Assembly (NCBI GenBank): GCA_012934845.2
Contig: WNNJ02000551.1
Coordinates: 48,018-112,017 of the forward strand
Length of the DNA: 64,000 nt
Direction of reading: 5' to 3'
DNA from: Pomphorhynchus laevis
Taxonomy: Eukaryota; Acanthocephala; Palaeacanthocephala; Echinorhynchida; Pomphorhynchidae
Below the pieces are notes generated by a model that did not search any database, had not been told where the DNA came from, and saw nothing but the letters and a program-made list of their open reading frames with translations. Positions 21,191 to 32,720 of this stretch are shown piece by piece. Both the position numbers and the translations under genes were made by a program. Within the stretch, counting starts at the first letter, position 1, and each line of letters begins with the position of its first letter.

Positions 21191-22709
21191 TGATTTTAGA
21201 TCTAATTTATGAAATTTTTACTCGACTAAGTTTCTTTATAATTCATGTCTTCTTTTAATTGGTTATATTTATTCTGTTAGCAAAATACTTATCTTATCTT
21301 AATTCAGAAGATACTTGATTTCTTCTAAACTTTGAATTATATGGTGTGTGGTTGGTTTCAATTGATGATTCATTCACAGATGTTGATATTCTTCCCGTTG
21401 TTGACAGAGAAATTTTTGACCTGACCATAATCAATGCAACAGTGGCTATATTGAATTGAATGCAAGATGACCATAATCAATGCAATAATGACCATATTTA
21501 ATGCAACACAGAACATATAAGACAAAAAACACTGTATATGGCGACTGTATAGTGGCTCGAGTTTCATCCATTCCATCTAAACTTAGGATACTCGTCAACG
21601 TTCTATATAACAATTCATGCTCTAAAGGTTTCGACGATCACTTAGGACACATATATTCAATGAAACTAATTTTGTAATTGTTGTGATTTTATGGTTCTCC
21701 AAGGTTCTCAAAAGATAAGTTCATTGATGTACACTAATAAATACGATTACTATCCTTAATTTGAGCTTTTAACCATTAATTAATAATTATAATTAATTAT
21801 TAATTTTTATTAATTAATATTATAACCAATATTAGCTAATATAATATTAACTAATAATTAGATATTCCCCTAATCATTAGACTTTGAACAATAACCGCTA
21901 TGAAAGCGACTTTCAAATAACTTTAAGCTATCAATTAGTTAGCTGACATGAGTCCAAACGTTGAATCCAGACTACCATAATGGACATCATATCATGATGC
22001 CCATTTCGTATGTTTTGACTGGAATTAATGTCATTAGATGAAACACCTGATCATTTTTGTTGGAATTTAAACGATCGCTTTGTATATTTCTTCTTCATAT
22101 GTCTTATTGTTGTCTTTATTATTATAGGTACAAATCGTATTTAATCGTTTTCGGCTTTTAAATATTCGGTTATCATCCGGTTGTATTCGTCAATATTTTA
22201 AATATTGATAGTGTAGAGGGTAATAAATGGTAATATCGATTACCCTAGAGGGTAATTCGAGTCAATCAGCGATTGCACTATTATATTCATTTTTACGATC
22301 GTCTTCAGTTAGACAATATCTAAGCATTCGCAGGAATAATTAGCGAGAAGCCGATATTTTATATTTTCTTGGGAAGGTAGAAGACCACGGTGTGATAAGG
22401 TTGATGACACCTTCTTTTCGGTATAGTAGTAGTCATATCATTGTGATGCATGCATTGTATGTCCAGGAATGAAATAACCCTTTTTTTGTTCCTTACATAT
22501 GCTCCATGTAATTCTCGTATCTAAGTGGGTTAACTACCCAACACGTTCTCCTTGGCAAAATGTCGTCATTTGATACACATAAATAAATAATAAATAAAAA
22601 AGGGTTTTATTAATAAATATATAACCGATAAAAACTTTAAGAAACAAAAACATACAAAAGACAACTTTAAATAGAAGCCGTTCACGACGTGTATTTTGAA
22701 ATCTTCCAC
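21191..22709. other. AT-rich stretch, no gene recognised
   Basis: A small imperfect direct repeat (gaccataatcaatgcaa) lies at 21.42-21.50 kb and a TTAAT-rich low-complexity patch at 21.77-21.86 kb. Nothing else could be supported. Confidence 0.6.
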
Positions 22710-23240
22710 TTATATTTATGGTCTCAGGTCCATAGGGATCTGAGCCCCTCGGACACACCAGCGCGGCGCCCTCTGACTGAACCATTCGGGGTCTCACATA
22801 CCTAAGAGTCCAGTCAAGGCGGACTATGGTTGGTAATCTCGAGATAAGGAGCTTGAGAAACCTTAGTCTTTGTTCTGGGGGACGTCCACTTGAGAAGAAG
22901 ACTAATTCCGAGATAGCTTAAGTACCCAAGATGAGCACTTGGGTTGTTCCATTCAATGACAAATGGTGATCCCGTTTCATGGCCAACCTAGCTTTCTTCA
23001 GGATACGTTTAAGTCTATCCAGGTCAGCTTTCGCCGACCAATTCACCGTAACGGTGAACTCCTGATATTTTACTCGACCCGTGAATATAGGAAGCGATTG
23101 ATTAGTCAAAATGGAGAAAAGGGCAGATAGTGCTAATCTCTTAAGTTTCATTTTTGGTGGCAGGAACGCCATAAAAGACTACCACTGCGATTTAGAAAAG
23201 TTTAAAATAAGATTGGATGGGGGCAACTGATCTTTTAATC

Positions 23241-23696
23241 TTAAAAAGAAACGCTATTGTCAGAGATTACATCCTTGCACCTGCGTCCAGAGAATAAGGC
23301 TGTGGTATCATCAGCATATACAACTAGATGTTGATCACGTTTAAATTTCTTGAATAGTACAATGGATGCAGCAAGATATAAGATAGGATAAAGTGTGACT
23401 CCTTGAGGTACACCCGTAATAGGGTAGAACTGACGCGCATCAGGGTCGTCTTCATAGTAGAACCGCTTGGTGTACAACAATATATCCACCTTGTTAACAA
23501 TTCTTGCAGGCAGCACGAGGGACCTGAGTGAGGAGATAACGAAGGGAATGGAGATCCGGTCAAATGCAGCTGAAAAATCAAGAACAACAGCCACAGCAAG
23601 CTGATGACTATTATCCTGACAAAACTGATGCACTTCACCAATTGCTGAATGTACCGAGCGCCCTTTGACAAACCCATGAAAACTCGGTGGAATCAA
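23241..23696 (-). pseudogene. Reverse transcriptase core of LINE-alpha copy C
   Basis: 151 codons open: PPSFHGFVKGRSVHSAIGEV, VAVVLDFSAAFDRISIPFVI (motif A), FYPITGVPQGVTLYPIL (motif B), HLVVYADDTTALFSGRR (motif C). This is the best preserved RT core of the family in the window. Confidence 0.9.
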
Positions 23697-25669
23697 ATTA
23701 CGCCTACATAAATGAACGCGGATTCTACGCGTAAGCGCCTTCTCTTAGATGGATATAAGAGCGTTTTAAATCTAGATGGGCCGCAGTTCTTTAGGACAAG
23801 TGATTAATCTCTTTTTAGGTAAAATAACTCGACGGCTGATGTTGATGTCCGCTATGTCGGACGGGGAGGCTAATAGCATTGTGATAGCGACCTCCTTTCT
23901 CTGACTGTATATCAAAAGCTGACAGACACGAGTGGAGAGTGGCGCGTGGGATTTGGAAGTGCCCGGGAGTGGGCCCTAGGAGTTAAGGATATCTGTAAAA
24001 GATAAGTCCCTACTCCTGAAGTCACACCAAGGCGTGATTGGTTGGGGGAGATTGAGTGACTCCATAATATGTAAGGAAAGTGACTCCTCTAAAACTTTGT
24101 CAAGGCCCATGCTACCAATCCAAACCAAGGCTCTATCCTTCCAGCAGACAAACTTCTCCTTCTTGAATATCTTCCAGAAGGAAGCCTGAGAAGGGTTTAG
24201 GTGAGCAATGCTTGCCCTATCTCTGCTCAGCTGGAGCCTATATCTAGAGCTCCAATATTCATTCGAGATGATCTGTCTGGCGGAAACAGAGAGATTGGGA
24301 AGGTGAAACGTTTTAGCAAGAACCTTGAGCTTTGTTGGAGTAGAATTGTATATTCGACCTTTATAGGTAGTCGAAAGTATCGCGCTAGCTTGCGATGAGA
24401 GGTAGGAATTAAATTCGGTCAAACTCTCAATTCCAATTCTGGGGAAGGGTTGGATGGCTGCCTGAAAGAAGGCCACTATTATAGGGTCAAAGTGAAACCT
24501 TCTTTTAAGCAACGTATCGTCCTCTAGCCGTCAGCGAATTAGGTTATGAGAGTTGGTCTGTTGTTAACGCGACTGCTTAGTGCAAATGGGTTTCTACAAC
24601 CACATCTTATGTAGCAGTAATATGTTGATGATAGAATGTTGTAGAGCAATGAAAGGTGGGGGAATGTGGTTCATGAATAAGATAGTCGATCCTTGCCCTG
24701 CGGAGTGCTGCATTAATCCAACGACCTTATTCTGTCGTTGAAGTCACCAAGTAACATGTCATAACCGCTCCCCAATATTCGATCCTTGAGGTCGCGGTTC
24801 TTGTGAATTTCTCCTGGCCGAATATAGACATTGGCTATGTTTATACGCTTACCGTTTTACAAAGTGATATAGCAAAACAAGATAGGGCTGGACAAGAGTA
24901 GTTTAACAAGAGGGATGATCTTAAGGAGCTTTTTACTAGGGTTAAAAGACCTTTAGATGAAGAGGAGTGAATGGGTTATGTAAGGAGTAAAGTGGGTGTA
25001 GATGTGCTTAGGGATAAGTCGAGTAATATCCTATGGGAAACGGATAGACTGCGTCTCCTAAAGGACTATTACATCTGCATCTCTACCATATAGAAGGCTA
25101 AGGGCGGAAGCACCTCCCGAATTCCACTGAAGGATATTCAGTGAAAAAGGCCCTTGATTACTTCCCATTGCGTAAGTGTTACCGAAGTGGGACGCCCTCC
25201 ACCTAGTCGCAACTAGAGGCGGAAAGGTCGCCTTTACCGCTTCCCGTCACGACAAATGGATTCGCTTTCCCACAGGCGATATCTTCATTTCCCTCGTTAG
25301 CCATGGCCCAGATCGAATCCTTCCGAGCAAGCTTCAGAGCGGCTTTGCTCAGCGTTGACCCGTTTCGTTTCTTAGATTTTGGTGGCTTTTTAATATTGTT
25401 GGTCTTCCCAGAAGGAGGAAAACGGAAGGATTCCGCTAATTAACCCACTATTTTTGGACCAATTTTTCAAGGTGGATTATTGATGCCTATTGCTGCATTT
25501 CAAGAAGTTTCAGGATTTCCGTATTCTGCATCCTGTCGTCTTTCTTGTTTGACCAGACAGCTTCCACGAAGCTAGTCGGTTTTGCTGTCACACTCATGTG
25601 TCTCTTTTGTTATGCCTTACAGATTTTACACTCTTTTGACCATGCTGGGTGCTCACCACCGCAGTTTGC

Positions 25670-26402
25670 TCAAAATGGCCTAACTTCACACTTCTCAGGA
25701 TGTATAGCAGTTGTACCACACACGCCGCACTTATGGGGTAGAGAACAGCCAGCAGACCAATGCCCCCACTGATGGCAATTGTTGCAGTGAGGGTACGTTA
25801 GTGAGTCGGTTTCGATTATTGAAAATCTCAAATTATACCCCATAAAAGGATTGCATGTAGAAATCGACAGTTTTAGAAATTCATCCACCGGGGCATTGCA
25901 GAACGCCACGATAATGGGGAAGCCTTCAATCCCTTTTATAAAGCGAACGTTAGAGATTTTGTAATCAGTTTCTAGGGCTGATATATCTTCTTTTGAAATG
26001 AATGTGGGCATGTTATTTATCTTTGTTGTTGCCAGGATTGGTTTGGAAGCAATTATACCTTGTTCCGAATGCCTTTTTAAAGTAATCGATGTACGACATT
26101 GCCAGATCATAAGTGCAGAATGCGATTTTGATCTCAGATTCATAATATTTAATAGCATTGAACAATATCCTTTTTTTAAATCGATCAGCAAAGCCTCTTA
26201 TAAAAACATTGAACATGTTCTGCCTTTCCAGAGGCACCAAAAGTCTGATAATCACCAGGTTGGATAATTTTGGTACCAGGAAGTTTTCCCTCCGGAATAT
26301 ATTCAAGAAAAACTAAATCTTTACTAACCTCATTTATTGCATTCGCGGGAAAATTAGTTTTCACTGAGTTCTTTGAACGCTCCAACATGCTAAATTTACT
26401 CA
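25670..26402 (-). pseudogene. ORF1 of LINE-alpha copy C (zinc-knuckle protein)
   Basis: Nucleic-acid-binding ORF1 product expected to coat element RNA. Three frames overlap, so at least two frameshifts. The 25,670-26,191 frame is clearest: SKEDISALETDYKISNVRFI, KGIEGFPIIVAFCNAPVDEF, then CxxCxxxGHxxxxC and CxxCx8C knuckles. The layout (RRM-like part, then consecutive knuckles ending in GGEHPAWSKEC) is the one known for jockey/I-type ORF1 proteins. Confidence 0.82.
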
Positions 26403-26415
26403 TTTTTTTGTTCAT

Positions 26416-26640
26416 ATGGCAAATATATGAAGATAATACTTTTGATAACAATGAAGGTATGCGTCGGGATCTGTTATACACATAAACACGCCATCAACAT
26501 ATATACACCAGTATATAAGTCATTTTATGCGCAAATATACATTGGCTTCCACCTTTCTACTAAATATGTCTGCTGGAATTGGCGCTAATGGGGAGTCCAT
26601 ATTGTACTATATGTAAAGCGCAGTGCATTGTTGGGCTGGT
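26416..26640 (-). pseudogene. Penelope-like RT scrap
   Basis: The minus strand reads YNMDSPLAPIPADIFSRKVE, and a little downstream in another frame WCIYVDGVFMCITDPDAYLH. These match the PLE motifs MGSPLAPxxADxFMxxxE and RYVDDxF by spacing. It ends where LINE-alpha copy C begins, so the LINE probably inserted next to or into it. Confidence 0.65.
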
Positions 26641-27028
26641 CTACCATTGAACATTCAGCAGAGCAATGGGTTCAGTGACTTAAATAAACGACTGTGCAAT
26701 GGGGATGCAATGGTCAACCATCACGTGAATACCTATCACAAAACGAGTGATTTGTTTAGATACAAAGTAATCTAAATCTAATTTTTTAATCAATAAAAAT
26801 ATTAGAATAAAATAAAAAATATTAGAAAATAAAATAAAAATAAAAAATAAAGTTGCTATAGATATTAGAGATCAAAAAAATGCATCAGCTCAACCAATCC
26901 TTAGCCATTCTCTATTTTGCTAAGTAACCAAAACGTTCATGGACTTTCCGTGCTGAACGGCCAAGTTAATTTTCTGAAACAGGTAGGGCGTTGAACGAAG
27001 GTTTCCTGTCGCTCTTATAAAGCGGCGT
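26641..27028. other. Spacer without recognised content
   Basis: Includes A-rich low complexity (26.78-26.87 kb). No gene or repeat unit recognised. Confidence 0.6.
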
Positions 27029-28521
27029 CAAATATCTCAACTGAGAGTCAGTTCGGACTCGTCCAGCGCACATTGCATTTCGACTCCAAAGGGGTGAAAA
27101 TAATGGGGCTGCGATCAGCCGCGGTATATCTTTCGATTCCGTTCCCCTGACACTGGCTTGATTACGATTAAAAAAGAAAACAATTATAATTTGTCAAAAA
27201 TTTGCCTGTAAAATATCATTCCAACATTAACGTAGTGTCCATACGTTAAATTTTAATTGATTTATTTTTGCCACACTATAGATGTGATTTTGACAATTGG
27301 TAAATTATTTAAAGTTCTAATCAAATGGCAACCTGTTAATTAAAAATGTATCAGATATCAACAATTCTTTTTGTTAGACTTTGTATCAATCCTGATTTTG
27401 TCCAAACTGTCAACTTTCCTTAATCCATATATAGGAATTGGTTGTTATGGTTCCAGCGAACAATTATCGAAGAACTGAAAATACACTTTTGATTTGTGTA
27501 TTTGAACAACTTGCATTTGTTCAAAACACCCGTTTTTCATTCTATTTTGAGAGCTCTCTACTAATCAACTGCAATACTGGCTTGACGAAGATGATGTGTT
27601 TTAAAAAGAGTTGAATAGATTAAAAACAACAGACGTTGTCTTAATTGCGCAATTAAGCTGTTGAATGAAAACAATTAAAGCATATTATGGATTTTTTTTA
27701 CAAAGATCCATATAAGAAATAAGTTAACATTATATAGTTTAATTGGATATTTAGTATTTTGTATTTTTACAAAATAATTCAACAGTACCTCAAAAAGAAA
27801 ACTATCACAGCTAATAAAGTTGAAGATCAATATGACAAAAGCATGGAAATTAAAAGAAGAAATAATTGTGTAGAAAATTGCTCTTAATTGCCATAATCAA
27901 ACTGTTTAGAATTTGGAATGCAACTGGGCATTCAGCTTTCTGAACCTAAAATTTATCAAAAAATGATCAATAGGCATTTAAAATATAAAAATTCTATTGC
28001 ATAGATGAACTATAAATATGACTAAGTATTTTAATTAATTGTTAATTAATTATTTTATTAATTTAATTCTTTTAATGACATTTATGAACTTTGATAATTG
28101 TTAGGCCATACTCCTACGCAAGGAATGGTTTAAATTAATATAATTTTGCATTACAAATCAATAATATAGGCACATGTGAACGCAGCAACATACCGGTCCA
28201 CCAATAATTAAAAATAAAAAAGAGAAATAAAATTCAGGACTGTTTATTGGCAAGAAATATGTAAAGGATGCAATATGTCAGGTTTTATCGTTAGCATGGA
28301 CGACATATTTTAATGGACAATGCATATATGCCAAAATGACTTGTGAAATGAAGAAAGATCAGCTCAGACTGTCGAGGTGGATGAGTTGGATTGGAATGAG
28401 CTGTTCAAAGGTGTGAAAAGAGGAAAAGTAGCCAATGTCAACAAAGCAGAAATTCACCAATAACAAACTATAAAAATTAAAGTTGTCAATTTAGATAAAT
28501 TTAAAATATTAATTATATTTT

Positions 28522-28770
28522 TCCGATTGTGGCACGATATTATCCTCACAGGTATTGATCTTATTTTTGATACAGCAGGACGCTACTAATCAGTCTGGGT
28601 GGGTCTCATCAGCTGCTGACCCAGACCTACATTTCACGTTTCGACCCTTATTATCTGCTTTCTCCGTTGACTGATGCTGATCGGATTTGAACTCAGGACG
28701 TCTGTATCGTGATTCAACGCAACATCCACTAAGCTGGCTGCTCCAGTGGTGTAGATATACATTTCTGTAT
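28522..28770 (-). repeat. tRNA-derived SINE, minus strand
   Basis: Reverse complement of the plus units. The B-box appears as GGATTTGAACTC near 28,690. The tRNA-like part is not a functional tRNA, since no matching acceptor stem or CCA-ready end is present. Confidence 0.72.
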
Positions 28771-28959
28771 ATTACTTTTGGTAGGGGATCGTATTCTAAC
28801 GATCTATTAGAAACCTACTCGATGTGTGTGATCCGCTAGCCGGATCACCCGTTTTTCATGCTGCCACTTGCAATGATAGTTTTTAATTGTATTTGATTGC
28901 ATCTGTGAGCTGAAATTTTTCCGATTGTGGCACGATATTATCCTCAGTAATATAAAAAG

Positions 28960-29215
28960 TAATATACAGAAATGTATATCTACACCACTGGAGCAGCCAG
29001 CTTAGTGGATGTTGCGTTGAATCACGATACAGACGTCCTGAGTTCAAATCCGATCAGCATCAGTCAACGGAGAAAGCAGATAATAAGGGTCGAAACGTGA
29101 AATGTAGGTCTGGGTCAGCAGCTGATGAGACCCACCCAGACTGATTAGTAGCGTCCTGCTGTATCAAAAATAAGATCAATACCTGTGAGGATAATATCGT
29201 GCCACAATCGGAAAA
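28960..29215 (+). repeat. tRNA-derived SINE, plus strand, first
   Basis: Head at 28,990-29,060, body and hairpin at 29,080-29,150, tail to 29,215, followed by about 150 bp of linking sequence (GTGATCCGGCTAGCGGATCA, itself an inverted repeat) before the next unit. Confidence 0.72.
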
Positions 29216-29360
29216 AAGATTTCAGCTCACAGATGCAATCAAATACAATTAAAAACTATCATTGCAAGTGGCAGCATGAAAAACGGGTGATCCGGCTAGC
29301 GGATCACACACATCGAGTAGGTTTCTAATAGATCGTTAGAATACGATCCCCTACCAAAAG

Positions 29361-29648
29361 TAATATACAGAAATGTATATCTACACCACTGGAGCAGCCA
29401 GCTTAGTGGATGTTGCGTTGAATCACAATACAGACGTCCTGAGTTCAAATCCGATCAGCATCAGTCAACGGAGAAAGCAGATAATAAGGGTCGAAACGTG
29501 AAATGTAGGTCTGGGTCAGCAGCTGATGAGACCCACCCAGACTGATTAGTAGCGTCCTGCTGTATCAAAAATAAGATCAATACCTGTAAGGATAATATCG
29601 TGCCCCAATCGGAAAAAAAATTTCAGCTCACAGATGCAATCAAATACA
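29361..29648 (+). repeat. tRNA-derived SINE, plus strand, second
   Basis: Nearly identical to the first plus unit; differs at single bases (for example CACAATAC against CACGATAC). Confidence 0.72.
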
Positions 29649-32600
29649 ATTATTAATTATATATTGTTATTTTTAAAAATAAAATGCGTATGCTCAGTTA
29701 TATGATGTAGTTATCGCCCAGTGTGTAGTTAAAGTGTATGTTGACGAGAAATAGAACGTATTAAATAGAATTACATTTATTGATTATTCAGATTATTAAT
29801 GACTTTTATTATTATTTTTAAATTAATGATATTTTATTTTTTAATCCTAACTTGGTGAATGCATTTTATTGGTAGGAATATTTTATAAATTTATAAATTT
29901 TATAAATTTAAATTCGTTTATTGACTATGCAAAATATTAAAAACATGCTTTTGTAAATAGAAAAGCATTAATATAAATATAAACATATCGAATATATTTT
30001 ATAAATATAACATATATTCAATATATAAATATTGATTATATGCATTTGAAAATGTGTTCATAGTCTTATAATGGTGACCGTGGTCAATGAAATTTGGATT
30101 GTCTGGAAGATAATTAATTATTGACAGGAATATTTCATTAAATAAAAATAAAAATAAAATGTTATTAATATTTTTAAATTAACGATATTTTTTTTTAATC
30201 CTAACTTGGTTTGTAGATTTTATTTACTAGAATATTTCATTAACAAAATATTTCATCACAAACTTTTGTGATGCCTTTTATATTCAAATTTTATAATCAA
30301 ATTTGAGGATTTTGATAATATTAGATTTCTAGAACTCAATATTTTGATGTTTTTATTAGTTTTTTATAAAAAGCTAAGGATATGCAAATTTGTGATCCAT
30401 GTTGAGTAATATATGCTGGGTCTAGTAATACGAGCTGAAATCTCATAACATATCAGATTCTCCCGATGGTCTCACATTTTTATTATAATATATGACAAAC
30501 ATAAAATGCTTAACTTTAATAATCTGACTTTTAGAAAAATTTAGGATTGAAATATTCATTTTTTAAATTATATTTCGTTCAAATTTCGTAAACTTAGTTA
30601 ACTGATTGGAATATTAAATTTTGTTTTTTAATAAAATGGTCAGGATTTTATATATCAAGTAATGAATGCATAGAGTTATAACTTAATTGACATTATAAAA
30701 ATGGTATTATTAATAAACACTAATTAAATGTAACGTTAATCTTAAATAAAGTTAATTCTAATTTTGAATTGCTTTTTAAATAACAATTTTTTTTTTCAAA
30801 AATAAAATGTGTATGCTTAGTTATATGATGTGATTATCGCCTAGTGAGCAGTAAATGTATATGTTGACGAGTATTAAAACGTATTAAATTGAATTACATT
30901 TATTGATTATTTAGATTATTAATGATTTTTATTATTTTTTTAAATTAATGATATTTTATTTTTTAATCCTAACATGGTGAGTACATTTTATTTGCTAGAA
31001 TATTTCATTTAATAACAATAAAAATAAAATTAAAAAAATTATTTAATTATTTAATTATTCGACTATGCAAAATATTTAAAGCATGCTTTTATTTGAATTG
31101 ATGTATAAATATTGAATATAACCATTTGAAAATGTGTTCATAGTCTTATAATGGTGACCGTGGTCAATGGAATTTGGATTGTCTAGAATATAATTAATTT
31201 TTAAGAGTAAGATGGTAAGATAATTACAGATAAGAATGCTAATTTACATTAATATAAAATGTAAAATAAATATTTGATTTACTTGAACCATTAACAAATA
31301 TCTGTTGTAGTAAGCTAGAACGACACCAATAACATAGTTATAAATCTAATTGATAATTTAAAAGATTTATTAGTAAAGAGTTACAAAGTAGCAATGAAAA
31401 GCTTATGTAGTAATTTTTTATTCAGTACATTTTAATATATTAAATAATAATGAAAATTACATTTAAATTATTGTGTTCAAACAAATGATTTATATTTTCA
31501 TTATTTTAATATTTTAAGCAACAAAGTAGAAACTCAATTAAAATAAACGGTATTGAAGCATTCATTTAAATAAGAAAATATAAATAATACAATAATTATA
31601 TTTAATAAATATAATTTATAAATAATATTAAAAATATAAGCATAATTTTTTATCAACGTTTATTCGTCGTTATAAAAATTAATATTGATAAATAATGACG
31701 TCACTCAATCTACTTTATAAAACTTAGTTTTTAAAAACTAGCAAAAATTAAAATTGAATTTTCAAAGGAAAAAATAAAATGTAAGCTTTAAAATGTCATA
31801 GCTTTATAGAACAACATGAAGCTGAGTGGTAAGCGGATATTTAATTCTAGATATTTAATTCTATACATGTTATATGTTTAATAGAAAAAATAAATGGTGC
31901 TTAAAATGAACAATTAAATTTATATAAAAATAGTTTTATTTAAATTTGATTTACAAATTTAACATTCTAAACGTTTTGCATTTCCTCAGTTTTCAGAAAT
32001 CAATTAGACTTTTAAAAATGGCAATGATCGCTATGTAAAGTTACAAGATTGGACCAATAAATTTTCCAAATTTAAAATTTAAATTTTAACTTAAAATTTT
32101 CTTCAAATTTCAATTTAAATTACAATCACATTATCACATTTCTTATATTTTTAGATTATTTGATAGATTTGAGCATCATGAATTTATACATTTAATATAT
32201 CAATCAGATCTGAACTATTTTACATATCTGATCAGAAAACTGGGTCTACGTATTCTTTACTAAATGTAAATAAAAAATAAATATAAATAATAAATAATTA
32301 TTTAAGATTTTACACAATTAATTATCGCAATCGAAAATAGAACATAAGGATTCGTGAAATGCATCTTTATCTATATACCTACATTATTTAGCACTCTGCG
32401 TGTTTGCGACCACTGGAATACATGCAGAGTTATTGTATTATCAATGTATTCACTATTGACAATCTAAATTAAAATACGCCAGAGGATACTAACACCGTCT
32501 AACAATTACGTAATTTCGAATTGAAATTTCGGTTAGTGAAAAAAAGCAAAGACATGTCGAATAAAATTAAGAAAGCGGTAGGGGACTTCAATATGCACTT

Positions 32601-32678
32601 TCTAATGTCATCGTTTAAATCACTATTTGATCTTTTTCTTCAGCGTTTGTTCCGCTCCGTGACGAAATCCGCTTTTTC

Positions 32679-32720
32679 CAATAGGCCTTATTGATGATTG
32701 ACCCCCAATGGGCCCTATTG
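32679..32720. repeat. Two 15-bp near-palindromes in the GC-rich block of R
   Basis: caataggccttattg (32,679-32,693) and caatgggccctattg (32,706-32,720), 12 bases apart. The same pair occurs in the right R copy near 59,278-59,320. Confidence 0.75.

Larger units (their letters stand above)
22710..26415 (-). mobile_element. LINE-alpha copy C, most complete copy
   Basis: Minus strand, from an ORF1 start near 26,402 to the 3' end near 22,710. ORF1: an N-terminal part (KDLVFLEYIPEGKLPGTKII), an RRM-like middle (IKIAFCTYDLAMSYIDYFKK) and zinc knuckles (YPHCNNCHQWGHWSAGC, CGVCGTTAIHPEKC, ANCGGEHPAWSKEC at 25.6-25.8 kb). ORF2: endonuclease (LNILQWNSGGAS, 25.1 kb), EN-RT linker (23,976-24,512), RT with DFSAAFD, GVPQG and YADD (23,241-23,696), then a short C-terminus. 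No RNase H domain seen. Broken by several frameshifts. Confidence 0.9.
28512..29650. repeat. Cluster of three tRNA-derived SINEs (one minus, two plus)
   Basis: Repeat unit ~401 bp (the phrase TAATATACAGAAATGTATAT recurs at 28,960 and 29,361). Each has a tRNA-like head with an A-box-like AGCTTAGTGG and a B-box GAGTTCAAATCC, then a body with GGGTCGAAACGTG and a hairpin-forming CTGATGA segment, then a tail TCGTGCCACAATCGG. The first unit is inverted against the other two. TTAATTATA lies on both sides of the cluster (about 28,508 and 29,650), which suggests a target-site duplication around the whole. Confidence 0.75.

Noticed and set aside
27029-28500. Transposase or Helitron in the head of repeat R
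   Set aside because: I looked for DDE, Rep/helicase motifs, TIRs and a CTRR-type hairpin end and found none that held up.
28990-29065. Functional tRNA gene
   Set aside because: A- and B-box-like elements are present but no full cloverleaf with an acceptor stem; repeated with a common body, so tRNA-derived SINE.
29080-29170. Hammerhead ribozyme in the SINE body (CTGATGA, GAAAC, and a GACCC/GGGTC stem)
   Set aside because: The core boxes occur in reversed order, so only a permuted fold is possible, and I could not form stem I beside any NUH cleavage site. The hairpin GTCTGGG/CCCAGAC explains the region better.
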